The notes under the pieces: generated by a model
Database searches by the model: none
Told to the model about the DNA's origin: nothing
What the model saw: only the letters and a program-made list of their open reading frames with translations
Part shown: positions 1-6,227 of the stretch, piece by piece
Position numbering within the stretch: the first letter of the stretch is position 1
Layout: each line of letters opens with the position of its first letter
Assembly (NCBI GenBank): GCA_031289815.1
Contig: JAITOS010000047.1
Coordinates: 1 to 7,660, forward strand
Reading direction: 5' to 3'
From: Peptococcaceae bacterium
Lineage (GTDB): Bacteria; Bacillota; Desulfitobacteriia; Desulfitobacteriales; Desulfitobacteriaceae
Length of the DNA: 7,660 nucleotides
Program-made: the position numbers and the translations under genes

Positions 1-461
1 TTCATCACGCAAAAAGCCAGCAGCATTCCCAGCATCGGCGAGACGACCAACGCCGTCAGGATCTTGGCGAACCCATACCATTCTACCGAAGCAAAACCCA
101 TGCGGGCAATCATGGAGCCGACCAGCCCGCCGATAATCGCGTGGGACGAGCTGCTGGGAATCCCAAAATACCACGTGATCAAATTCCAGGCGATCGCGCC
201 CAATAAGCCGGCGATCACCACCTCCTGCGTCACCAAGGCCGGAGAAACGATATCTCTGGCAATCGTCTGGGCGACGCCGGTACTGTACAGAGCGCCGAGG
301 AAATTCAGCACCGCGGCGATGACCACAGCGCGCTTGGGCGTCAAGGCTCTGGTCGAGACGCTGGTCGCAATCGCGTTCGCCGTATCGTGAAAGCCATTGA
401 TATAATCGAAGACCAGGGCGCACAGAACGACGACGCATAAGAGAATTCCGCTCTCAGTCAT
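1..461 (-). CDS. pit: Pit-family inorganic phosphate transporter, N-terminal part (cut by window edge)
   Basis: This is the first 153 residues of a low-affinity, ion-coupled phosphate permease of the cytoplasmic membrane; the frame stays open to base 1. The two family signatures are readable: GFHDTANAIATSVSTRAL near residues 21-38, and GIPSSSSHAIIGGLVG near residues 101-116. In Pit/PiT proteins these form the phosphate-binding repeat and pore. Hydrophobic stretches typical of membrane helices lie between them (for example GILLCVVVLCALVF and VVIAAVLNFLGALY). The ATG at 461-459 overlaps the 3' end of the upstream DUF47 gene by 8 bases, which suggests translational coupling. An AAAAGGA site sits upstream at a longish spacing of about 13 bases. 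Family members are usually 330 or more residues, so over half is outside the window. Sodium and proton coupling cannot be told apart here. Confidence 0.93.
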   Translation of the reverse strand, partial: MTESGILLCVVVLCALVFDYINGFHDTANAIATSVSTRALTPKRAVVIAAVLNFLGALYSTGVAQTIARDIVSPALVTQEVVIAGLLGAIAWNLITWYFGIPSSSSHAIIGGLVGSMIARMGFASVEWYGFAKILTALVVSPMLGMLLAFCVM

Positions 462-1080
462 ATTTCAGAACCATTCCTTTTAATTGATCGGCAACAATTT
501 CACAATGATCTAACACCGTCTCCAGCAATTCCAGAATTTCTTTCCATTTGATGATCTCGATCGGGTCTTTTTCCTCTTCAAACAAACGCGCGACTTCTTT
601 CTGATAGAGTTTATCGCCGCCATTTTCAATTTGATAAACCTTTTCGGTGGCGGCTAATATTTCCGACTTTTTAACCTTAATATTATTCAGGCAGCTAAAA
701 CCAACACGAAGCTGTTCCGTCGCCATGACGATCGAACGGGCCATTTCCAGCGTCCCGGCGGACGGTTTTCCGGTACGATACAGCTGCATTCTTTCTATCG
801 TCCCCTCCGTATAATCCACCACATCGTCCAATACCTGCGCCAGACTGTAAATATCCTCGCGGTCCAGCGGCGTGATAAAGGTGGTATTCAGCCGGTCCAC
901 AATTTGCGTGTTTACAGCGTCCGCCTGATTCTCCAAAATATTCATTTCTTCCGCATCGGATTCGCTGACGCGGTCCTGCTGCATTATTTTCTCCAGCTTT
1001 TGCGCGGCTTGACAAGTTAATTCCGTGCTTTGCTGAAATAATGAATAAAACTTGTCCTCTTTCTTCGCTCCGAGGAACAT
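454..1080 (-). CDS. DUF47 / PhoU-like phosphate transport accessory protein
   Basis: A complete 208-residue, all-helical cytoplasmic protein of the DUF47 family, structurally related to PhoU. Members are commonly encoded next to Pit transporters and are thought to modulate phosphate uptake. Conserved family stretches are visible: TPLDREDIYSLAQVLDDVVD at about residues 70-89, and KDPIEIIKWKEILELLE at about 171-187, followed by a DHCEIVADQL helix. The acidic residues in these repeats are the ones that bind metal clusters in PhoU-type bundles. The length matches the family (about 205-215). The start is well bounded, because an in-frame TGA lies 9 bases upstream of the ATG. The ribosome site (GGTGGGTG) is weak. 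The gene ends in an 8-base overlap with the Pit gene, so the two are almost surely co-translated. Family assignment is strong; the exact regulatory role is inferred. Confidence 0.93.
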   Translation of the reverse strand: MFLGAKKEDKFYSLFQQSTELTCQAAQKLEKIMQQDRVSESDAEEMNILENQADAVNTQIVDRLNTTFITPLDREDIYSLAQVLDDVVDYTEGTIERMQLYRTGKPSAGTLEMARSIVMATEQLRVGFSCLNNIKVKKSEILAATEKVYQIENGGDKLYQKEVARLFEEEKDPIEIIKWKEILELLETVLDHCEIVADQLKGMVLKYD

Positions 1081-1148
1081 TCGCCATCACCCACCATTCA
1101 TTCTTTCTTTTCGTCGATTCTTGCCAAAATTTCTTTCCTGTCCTGTGT

Positions 1149-1157
1149 ATTGTACCA
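1149..1157 (-). promoter_or_regulatory. Possible extended -10 promoter for the DUF47-pit pair
   Basis: Read on the minus strand this is TGGTACAAT, which matches an extended -10 element (TGN followed by TACAAT). It lies in the 104-base gap between folC and the DUF47 gene, about 70 bases before the DUF47 ATG. No good -35 hexamer is seen 16-18 bases upstream, so the call rests on the -10 alone. There is no strong intrinsic terminator after folC, so read-through from the valS-folC transcript is also possible. Confidence 0.35.
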
Positions 1158-1184
1158 CATTTTGTCTTCAGACTCATTGCTCGT

Positions 1185-2504
1185 CTATTTATCACGCAGT
1201 TTATTCAGCAAACTTTCTTTCACATCCGCCAGCATATACAAGGAGCCGGCGACGCACAGCATATCCTCCGGGCCGAGCTTGTCCGCCCCGATGCCAGCCG
1301 CTTCACCAGGATCTTCCACCATCATGACCGGCTTGCCAAACTTTTCGGCATATTTCCCCAGCAGCCGCCAATCTCCCGACCGGGAAGAATTGGGTTTCGT
1401 AATGATGACCTCATCGGCCAAGGGGATCAAACAATCCAGCATTTTTTCCCGTTCTTTATCCGCCAGCATTCCCAGGCACAGCAGCAGCCGCTGCCGCCGG
1501 TACAAGGCTAACGCCGCCGCCAGCGCTTGCGCCCCGTCCAGATTATGCGCGCCATCCAGCAATATTTTCGGCCTTGCGGAGATCCGTTCCAGCCTTCCCG
1601 GCCATTGTACGCTCTTTAAGGCGTCGTACACCGCCTGACGGGGAATCTTGATCCCATATTCCGCCTGAAGCAATTCTCCCGCCGTCACGGCTGTCGCCGC
1701 GTTCCACAGCTGATGCTCGCCGGTCAACCGCAGCTTTAAGCCGGGGAATTTTTCCTGAAGCCCGTACAGGTCAAATTCCTGCTCCGTTTCCCCCTGTCGG
1801 CGCACGTCCCACCGTATATCTTTGCCAACTTGCCAAAGTTTTACCCCCCGTCCGGCCGCATATTCATGTAACACCGCCAGAGCCTCCGGGCGAACGGCGG
1901 CTGTCACCGCCGACGCTCCGGGTTTGATGATCCCGGCTTTCACCTTGGCAATGTCAGAGATCTCGCTCCCCAGCTGTTCCATATGATCCCGTCCGACATT
2001 CGTAATCACGGCAAGCAACGGCTGTACGACGTTGGTCGAATCGATCTCTCCTCCCAGTCCCACCTCGACGACGGCAAAATCCACCTGCCGCTCCTTAAAA
2101 TACAGCAGAGCCATCGCAGTGTAGACCTCAAATTCCGTGGGATGCTCCAGACCGCCCGCCGCCAGCTCTTCCATCCGGGAGCGCAGTATCCGCCCCAGGG
2201 CGATCACCCGCTCCTTGGCGATCATCTGGCCGTTTATGGTAATCCGCTCCCGAACGTCATGCAGATGAGGAGAGATAAACACCCCTACCTGATACCCTGC
2301 CTGGCGCAAAATTTCCGCGATCATCGCCACCGTAGACCCTTTGCCGTTGGTACCGCCGACATGAATCACTCGTAACCCGCGTTCCGGATGGCCTAAGCGC
2401 TCCATCAGCGCTTGAATCCTCTCCAGACCCAGATTCATGCCGAAGCGGCTCAATCCCGTCAGATAGGCCAGCGTTTCCTGATATTCTACGTCTTCATTCC
2501 GCAT
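1185..2504 (-). CDS. folC: Bifunctional folylpolyglutamate synthase / dihydrofolate synthase
   Basis: A complete 439-residue cytosolic Mur-ligase-family enzyme that uses ATP to add glutamate to dihydropteroate and/or reduced folates, the late step of folate synthesis and retention. Visible motifs are the P-loop HVGGTNGKGST at residues 48-58, ISPHLHDVRERI at 77-88, EVGLGGEIDSTNV at 147-159, the region AKVKAGIIKPG at 186-196 that includes the lysine usually carbamylated, the LDGAHN motif of the C-terminal domain at 316-321, and a family-typical GSLYMLADVK near the end. Length is typical (about 420-440). The ATG at 2504 follows a GGAGAGGA ribosome site at good spacing. It begins 29 bases after the valS stop with no terminator between, so it is probably co-transcribed with valS, an order seen in many Bacillota. 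Whether it has both activities cannot be read from sequence alone. Confidence 0.96.
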   Translation of the reverse strand: MRNEDVEYQETLAYLTGLSRFGMNLGLERIQALMERLGHPERGLRVIHVGGTNGKGSTVAMIAEILRQAGYQVGVFISPHLHDVRERITINGQMIAKERVIALGRILRSRMEELAAGGLEHPTEFEVYTAMALLYFKERQVDFAVVEVGLGGEIDSTNVVQPLLAVITNVGRDHMEQLGSEISDIAKVKAGIIKPGASAVTAAVRPEALAVLHEYAAGRGVKLWQVGKDIRWDVRRQGETEQEFDLYGLQEKFPGLKLRLTGEHQLWNAATAVTAGELLQAEYGIKIPRQAVYDALKSVQWPGRLERISARPKILLDGAHNLDGAQALAAALALYRRQRLLLCLGMLADKEREKMLDCLIPLADEVIITKPNSSRSGDWRLLGKYAEKFGKPVMMVEDPGEAAGIGADKLGPEDMLCVAGSLYMLADVKESLLNKLRDK

Positions 2505-2533
2505 AGAGGCTATCCTCTCCCGGCAAACCGCCG

Positions 2534-5230
2534 CTATTCCCGTAACTGTTCCAGCCTCGCCTGTAAGGCTTCCTGCCGCGACCGGACGTCTTCCATTTTC
2601 TTCTTTTCCTTCGCTACGACCTCCGCCGGCGCTTTGCCGATGAAACTTTCATTATCCAGTTTCCCTGACAAACGTTGTTCCTCCTGCCGCATCTGCGCCA
2701 GGTCTTTCTCCATCCGGGCAATTTCTTTTTCTATATCAAGCAGTCCCTTGAGCGGCAGGTAGATCTCCGCCAGCGGCAAGACCGCGCTCGCCGCTTGAAC
2801 CGGTTTATTGGCCAATTCCCGCTGAACCTCCAGCGTGGCCCCGCCAGCCAAATGCGTGATCGCCCGCGCGCCTTTCTCCAGTACCCTTTGGGTTTCCCCA
2901 TCCGCCGCCCTGACGATGATATCCGTTTTTTTGCCGGGAGCAATATGCATCTCGGCGCGGATATTGCGGATCGCCTTGACGACCTCCATGAGGATGGCCA
3001 TCTCCTTTTCTGACGTTTGATCGCGGCAGTCCTCCCGCGGCCAGCTTTCCAACATCAAGCTCGTCCGACGACCCGGCAGATGGCTCCATATTTCCTCGCT
3101 GATAAAAGGCATGAACGGGTGCAGCAAGCGCAGCGTCCCTTCCAACACCTTCAACAGAACCGCTTGCGCTCCTTTCTTCGCCGTCGGCTGTTCTTTATCG
3201 TATAGCCGGATTTTCGCCAGCTCGATATACCAATCACAAAATTCATTCCAGATAAACTCGTAGAGCCAGCGGCCCGCCTCACCCAGATCATAGTTTTCCA
3301 AGCCCCTGGTGATTTCCTGACAGGCCGCGCTGAATCTGGACAAAATCCAGCGATCCTCCAAAGGCAGCGTCTCCGCCGACAGCGAAGGCTGCCCGTCGTC
3401 CTCCATATCCTGTACATTGAGAATGACAAAGCGGGAGGCGTTCCAGATCTTATTGGCAAAATTACGCGCGGCTTCCAGCCTTTCCGGATGAAAGCGGACG
3501 TCGTTGCCGGGGGTATTACCCGTGACCAGCATAAAGCGCAGGGCGTCCGCGCCGTATTGATCGATCACTTCCAGCGGATCGACGCCGTTGCCCAGGGATT
3601 TGCTCATCTTGCGACCCAAGCTGTCCAGAATCAAACCGTGGATCATCACCTTGCGGAAGGGCGGCTCTTTTTGAAATTCCAGCGCCATAAAGATCATCCG
3701 GGCTACCCAAAAGAAGATAATATCCCGGCCTGTCACCAGGACGCTGGTGGGATAGAATTGCTGTAATTCCGGCGTTTTTTCCGGCCAGCCCAGCGTGGAA
3801 AACGGCCACAGCCCTGACGAAAACCAAGTGTCCAGCACATCCGGATCCTGCTCCAGACGAGCGGAAGCGCAAGACGGACAGCGGTCCGGATCCTCCTGGG
3901 CGCAGATTTCCGCCCCGCAGTCCTGACAATACCACACGGGAATCCGATGCCCCCACCAGAGCTGACGCGAGATACACCAATCGCGGATATTCTCCAGCCA
4001 GGTCAGATAGATTTTGCTGAAGCGCTCCGGGGAAAACTCGATCCGCCCCTCCCGCACGACTTGCATCGCCGGTTCCGCCAGCGGCTTCATCTTCACAAAC
4101 CATTGCCGACTGATCCTCGGCTCGATCACGGTGGAGCAGCGGTAGCATTCCCCCACCGCGTGCCGGTGATCCTCGGTCTTCAGCCATAATCCCCGCTCCT
4201 TCAGATCCTCTATGATCCGGCGGCGCGCTTCGTAGCGCTCCATTCCCTGATACACCCCGGCGTTTTCATTCAGGCGGGCTTCCTGATCCAGCACCGTAAT
4301 CGCCGTCAGGTCGTGCCGCAGTCCCATCTCGTAGTCATTGGGGTCGTGGGCGGGGGTAATCTTCACCGCGCCTGTCCCAAAATCCTTGTCCACGTAGTCG
4401 TCCGCGAGAATGGGTATTTCCCGGCCAATCAAGGGCAAAATCAAGGTTTTCCCGATCAGATGGGCATAGCGCTCATCCTGGGGATGCACCGCCACCGCCG
4501 TATCGCCCAGCATCGTTTCCGGACGGGTCGTCGCTACCGTGATATATTCCTCGCTGTCCTTCACCGGGTAACGAAGATAAAACAGCTGTCCCTCCCGTTC
4601 TTCATGCTCCACTTCAATGTCGGAAATCGTCGTCAAGCACTTGGGACACCAGTTGATGATATAGTTCCCGCGATAAATCAACTGCTTCCGGTATAATTGC
4701 ACGAAGACTTCCCGCACCGCCCTGGAACAGCCCTCATCCATCGTAAAGCGTTCGTAGCGCCAGTCGCAGGAGGCCCCCAAACGACGCAGCTGCCGGGTAA
4801 TCTGACCGCCGTACTGCGCCTTCCAGCTCCAGACCCGCTCCAGAAAACCGGCTCTTCCCAGATCATGCTTACTCTTCCCTTCCAGGGCCAGCTGCTCCTC
4901 CACTTTCGCCTGGGTCGCAATCCCGGCGTGATCCGTTCCCGGAAGCCATAATGTATTCAAGCCCTGCATCCTTTTAAAGCGGGTGAGGATATCCTGCAAG
5001 GTATTGTCCATCGCGTGTCCCAGGTGTAATGAGCCGGTAACATTGGGCGGCGGCATCACGATGCTGAAGGCTTCCGCTTCCGTCCGGACTTCCTGATGAA
5101 AATAATCATTCTCTTCCCAATATGTGTACCATTTCTGTTCCACCTGAGAAGGGTTATAGACGCTCGCCATCTCCCCCCGCTGCGGCTGTTCCTCATGGGT
5201 CGGCTCTGTCAGTTGTTTTTTTTCCGTCAT
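2534..5230 (-). CDS. valS: Valyl-tRNA synthetase
   Basis: A cytosolic class I aminoacyl-tRNA synthetase that charges tRNA-Val with valine. From the chosen ATG it has 898 residues. Seen in order: the substrate-binding PPPNVTGSLHLGHAMDNT with the HIGH-type HLGH at 69-72; the CP1 editing domain with TTRPETMLGDTAVAVHP near 234-250 and GTGAVKITPAHDPND at 285-299; DWCISRQLWWGHRIP near 417-431; KMSKS at 541-545; an anticodon-binding helical domain; and a C-terminal coiled-coil arm at about 831-898, as in other ValRS. Four CxxC pairs (195/198, 362/365, 435/438, 451/454) suggest zinc binding. I prefer the ATG at 5230 because AAAGGAG lies 9 bases upstream. A GTG at 5266 would add 12 residues, and an ATG at 5170 (MASVYNPSQVEQKW) would fit the usual family N-terminus but has a poorly spaced ribosome site. 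Expression is controlled by the upstream T-box. Confidence 0.97.
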   Translation of the reverse strand: MTEKKQLTEPTHEEQPQRGEMASVYNPSQVEQKWYTYWEENDYFHQEVRTEAEAFSIVMPPPNVTGSLHLGHAMDNTLQDILTRFKRMQGLNTLWLPGTDHAGIATQAKVEEQLALEGKSKHDLGRAGFLERVWSWKAQYGGQITRQLRRLGASCDWRYERFTMDEGCSRAVREVFVQLYRKQLIYRGNYIINWCPKCLTTISDIEVEHEEREGQLFYLRYPVKDSEEYITVATTRPETMLGDTAVAVHPQDERYAHLIGKTLILPLIGREIPILADDYVDKDFGTGAVKITPAHDPNDYEMGLRHDLTAITVLDQEARLNENAGVYQGMERYEARRRIIEDLKERGLWLKTEDHRHAVGECYRCSTVIEPRISRQWFVKMKPLAEPAMQVVREGRIEFSPERFSKIYLTWLENIRDWCISRQLWWGHRIPVWYCQDCGAEICAQEDPDRCPSCASARLEQDPDVLDTWFSSGLWPFSTLGWPEKTPELQQFYPTSVLVTGRDIIFFWVARMIFMALEFQKEPPFRKVMIHGLILDSLGRKMSKSLGNGVDPLEVIDQYGADALRFMLVTGNTPGNDVRFHPERLEAARNFANKIWNASRFVILNVQDMEDDGQPSLSAETLPLEDRWILSRFSAACQEITRGLENYDLGEAGRWLYEFIWNEFCDWYIELAKIRLYDKEQPTAKKGAQAVLLKVLEGTLRLLHPFMPFISEEIWSHLPGRRTSLMLESWPREDCRDQTSEKEMAILMEVVKAIRNIRAEMHIAPGKKTDIIVRAADGETQRVLEKGARAITHLAGGATLEVQRELANKPVQAASAVLPLAEIYLPLKGLLDIEKEIARMEKDLAQMRQEEQRLSGKLDNESFIGKAPAEVVAKEKKKMEDVRSRQEALQARLEQLRE

Positions 5231-5317
5231 TCCTTTTTGCTCCTTTGTCATGAAAAGTATTTTCACGCTTCCCTTCCCCGCTGATTCTGGTAAAACTCAG
5301 CGCGGTCGGCTAAACAT

Positions 5318-5352
5318 AAAAAAGAGCCTTACACCAAAAGGGCGAAAGACTC
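5318..5352 (-). terminator. Intrinsic (attenuator) terminator of the valS T-box leader
   Basis: On the minus strand GAGTCTTTCGCC (5352-5341) pairs with GGTGTAAGGCTC (5335-5324) across a five-base CTTTT loop. This gives 12 positions with one T-T mismatch and two G-U pairs, followed directly by six T residues (5323-5318). It overlaps the 3' half of the antiterminator, so the two folds exclude each other. It should stop transcription when tRNA-Val is charged. Confidence 0.92.
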
Positions 5353-5366
5353 GCGGTACCACCTTC
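5336..5366 (-). promoter_or_regulatory. T-box antiterminator with conserved GGTGGTACCGCG motif
   Basis: The minus strand folds as GAAGG, bulge TGGTACC, GCGA, loop GTCTT, TCGC, CCTTT. The A1 helix is 5366-5362 with 5341-5337, the bulge is 5361-5355, and the A2 helix is 5354-5351 with 5345-5342. The first four bulge bases UGGU complement a tRNA 3' end ACCA, which fits the A discriminator base of tRNA-Val. The 3' half is shared with the terminator stem. Confidence 0.93.
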
Positions 5367-5639
5367 ATTTATGGATAATCCGTCCGCCCGCCGTCAAAAA
5401 TCCCGTCAGACGCCGGATCTCCCACATCTCTGCCAGCAATAACGCGCTGACCCGTCAGAGGATCATCTTCATGCCCCTCCGCCCCTTCCGAGCGACCCGA
5501 ACCCCGATCCCGAAAAATCCTCGCAGCGGTGGATTTTTTCTCTGAACGGCCCGTTTGATTCTTCCTCTCGTTCATCGGGTTTACCTTTATATTCATTATA
5601 TCCATTCCTGATTACCCTATGATTATACGACACATATAG

Positions 5640-5669
5640 ATTATACGGCAAAATTTTAGGCCTTGTCAA
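5640..5669 (-). promoter_or_regulatory. Sigma-A promoter of valS-folC
   Basis: The minus strand carries TTGACA (5669-5664), an 18-base spacer and TATAAT (5645-5640), matching both consensus hexamers exactly. Initiation is expected near 5633, just before Stem I of the T-box. The -35 box overlaps the stop codon of the small upstream reading frame. A second TATAAT lies at 5627-5622, with a poorer TTGCCG 18 bases before it, and might give a secondary start. Confidence 0.9.
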
Positions 5670-5779
5670 AAATGTTTTCCCAGGACACGATTTATTATTT
5701 CCCGGTTAATGATTTTGTCGAACGGGATGAGGATTAACACCAAGATAAAAAGGACGCGAACCAGCAAATGCTTGTTCAT
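5666..5779 (-). CDS. Possible 37-residue hydrophobic peptide, unknown function
   Basis: A short frame starting at an ATG (5779) with AGGGGG about 8 bases upstream and ending in TGA at 5668-5666. It would encode a peptide with a basic N-terminus (MNKHLLVR), one hydrophobic segment (VLFILVLILIPF, residues 9-20) and a polar, basic tail. This would suit a single-pass small membrane protein with its N-terminus inside. I do not recognise it. The stop codon is embedded in the valS -35 box, so either the gene and promoter are tightly packed or the frame is a chance one. It could also be the remnant of a longer gene, but no continuation is visible upstream in the spacer. Composition and the ribosome site argue for it; the small size argues for caution. 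Confidence 0.42.
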   Translation of the reverse strand: MNKHLLVRVLFILVLILIPFDKIINREIINRVLGKHF

Positions 5780-5965
5780 CTCCCTGACCCCCTGAACACA
5801 TTACTGGTGAAATTGACCCAATAAGCATTTATACCTGGCTGAGGATAATGGTCCGAACCACTCTGCCTATAGTGGGTAGCTTCTCTTTATTGTATCATGC
5901 AGACAAGTCCGGCGAAGGGCCAGCTGAATCCGGGTGTACCGGGATAGCCGTAGTTGGGATGACTT
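5780..5965. other. 186-base spacer with short competing hairpins
   Basis: No convincing gene lies here. On the minus strand a CTGGC-CCTTC-GCCGG hairpin lies around 5908-5922, with only a weak T-rich tail, so it is a doubtful terminator for the upstream cluster. Further down, CCACT/AGTGG (5875-5871 with 5862-5858) and TGGT/ACCA (5860-5857 with 5852-5849) are two small hairpins sharing bases 5858-5860, so they cannot form together. The rest shows nothing I recognise. Confidence 0.5.
5889..5897 (-). promoter_or_regulatory. Weak extended -10 candidate upstream of the small peptide frame
   Basis: The minus strand reads TGATACAAT, an extended -10-like element of the same form as the one before the DUF47 gene. 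There is no good -35 box. It would give a leader of roughly 100 bases containing the two competing hairpins before the 37-residue frame. Confidence 0.25.
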
Positions 5966-6175
5966 CTACTGCTTACCAAAGATGATAGCAAAAACAAACA
6001 TCGCTATGGTTCCTATCGCCCAAAGAATGATCGATATTTTGAAATCCTTTTTCTTTTGCTCCTTTGTATCTTCTTGGTTATATAATAATTTTTGCCAAAA
6101 ATTTACACCTATTGACGGACTGATCAAGCCGAGGAACAACATCGCGGAAAGAGCTAGTACCTGAAAATATTTCAC
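5966..6175 (-). CDS. Small two-pass membrane protein, unknown function (69 residues)
   Basis: Starts at a GTG (6175) with GGAAGGAG placed 10 bases upstream, a strong ribosome site, and ends in TAG at 5966. The N-terminal hydrophobic helix (about residues 4-22, LALSAMLFLGLISPSIGV) could be a membrane anchor or uncleaved signal. A polar, highly charged middle follows (NQEDTKEQKKKDFK, about 33-46), then a second helix (IILWAIGTIAMFVFAIIF, about 49-66) and a short basic tail. The layout is a helical hairpin; the lysine-rich middle would favour a cytoplasmic loop with both ends outside. The pattern recalls short DUF6199-like membrane proteins, but that is a weak resemblance. It lies 52 bases after the 219-residue membrane protein gene and is probably the last gene of that cluster. 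Confidence 0.8.
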   Translation of the reverse strand: MKYFQVLALSAMLFLGLISPSIGVNFWQKLLYNQEDTKEQKKKDFKISIILWAIGTIAMFVFAIIFGKQ

Positions 6176-6227
6176 AAGCTACCCACTCCTTCCAGACGTC
6201 CGTTTTGGCTGACGCTTGCTTTGAAGT

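Larger units (their letters stand above)
5318..5633 (-). ncRNA. T-box riboswitch leader of valS (tRNA-Val sensing)
   Basis: A leader from the predicted transcript start (about 5633) to the terminator. Stem I: a lower CCC/GGG stem (5579-5577 with 5485-5483), a kink-turn-like GATGA/GGAA junction, CGAG/CTCG pairing (5570-5567 with 5492-5489), a GAGGAAGAATC specifier-loop strand, and a distal hairpin of nine A/T-rich pairs (5539-5531 with 5520-5512) carrying the usual CAGAG and CTGCGA elements. With this pairing the unpaired codon just before the CTCG strand is GTC (5496-5494), a valine codon, followed by a purine as expected. Stem III: CCGGCGTC (5416-5409) with GACGGCGG (5395-5388), one mismatch. 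Then come the antiterminator and terminator. Uncharged tRNA-Val should stabilise the antiterminator and let RNA polymerase continue into valS and folC. The overall call is very secure; the exact Stem I pairing is by eye. Confidence 0.94.

Noticed and set aside
64..390. Plus-strand open frame of about 108 codons.
   Set aside because: It is antisense to the Pit transporter gene, whose minus-strand translation has clear family motifs.
1041..2762. Several plus-strand frames of 90-160 codons opposite DUF47, folC and the end of valS.
   Set aside because: They are antisense shadows of strongly supported genes in GC-rich sequence and show no recognisable motifs or ribosome sites.
3516..4187. Minus-strand frame of 223 codons inside valS in another frame.
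   Set aside because: The overlapping ValRS frame carries conserved catalytic-domain motifs across the same bases; the alternative product is glycine/arginine-rich with no known pattern.
5401..5460. Direct repeat TCTGACGGG (minus strand, 5459-5451 and 5410-5402) in the leader.
   Set aside because: Both copies fall in stems or loops of the T-box leader (a CTGA/TCAG hairpin and Stem III), so a separate repeat element is not needed to explain them.
5369..5669. Two overlapping minus-strand open frames running through the valS leader, one starting near 5605 with an AGGA before it.
   Set aside because: They lie wholly in the structured T-box RNA, give low-complexity basic products, and the bases are explained by RNA pairing.
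5871..6188. Inverted 12-base repeat (AGTGGGTAGCTT at 5871-5882 and its complement at 6177-6188) flanking the 69-residue gene, like the ends of a small mobile element.
   Set aside because: A 12-base match is expected by chance in a window this size, there are no matching target-site duplications outside the repeats, and one copy is the spacer between ribosome site and start of a gene.
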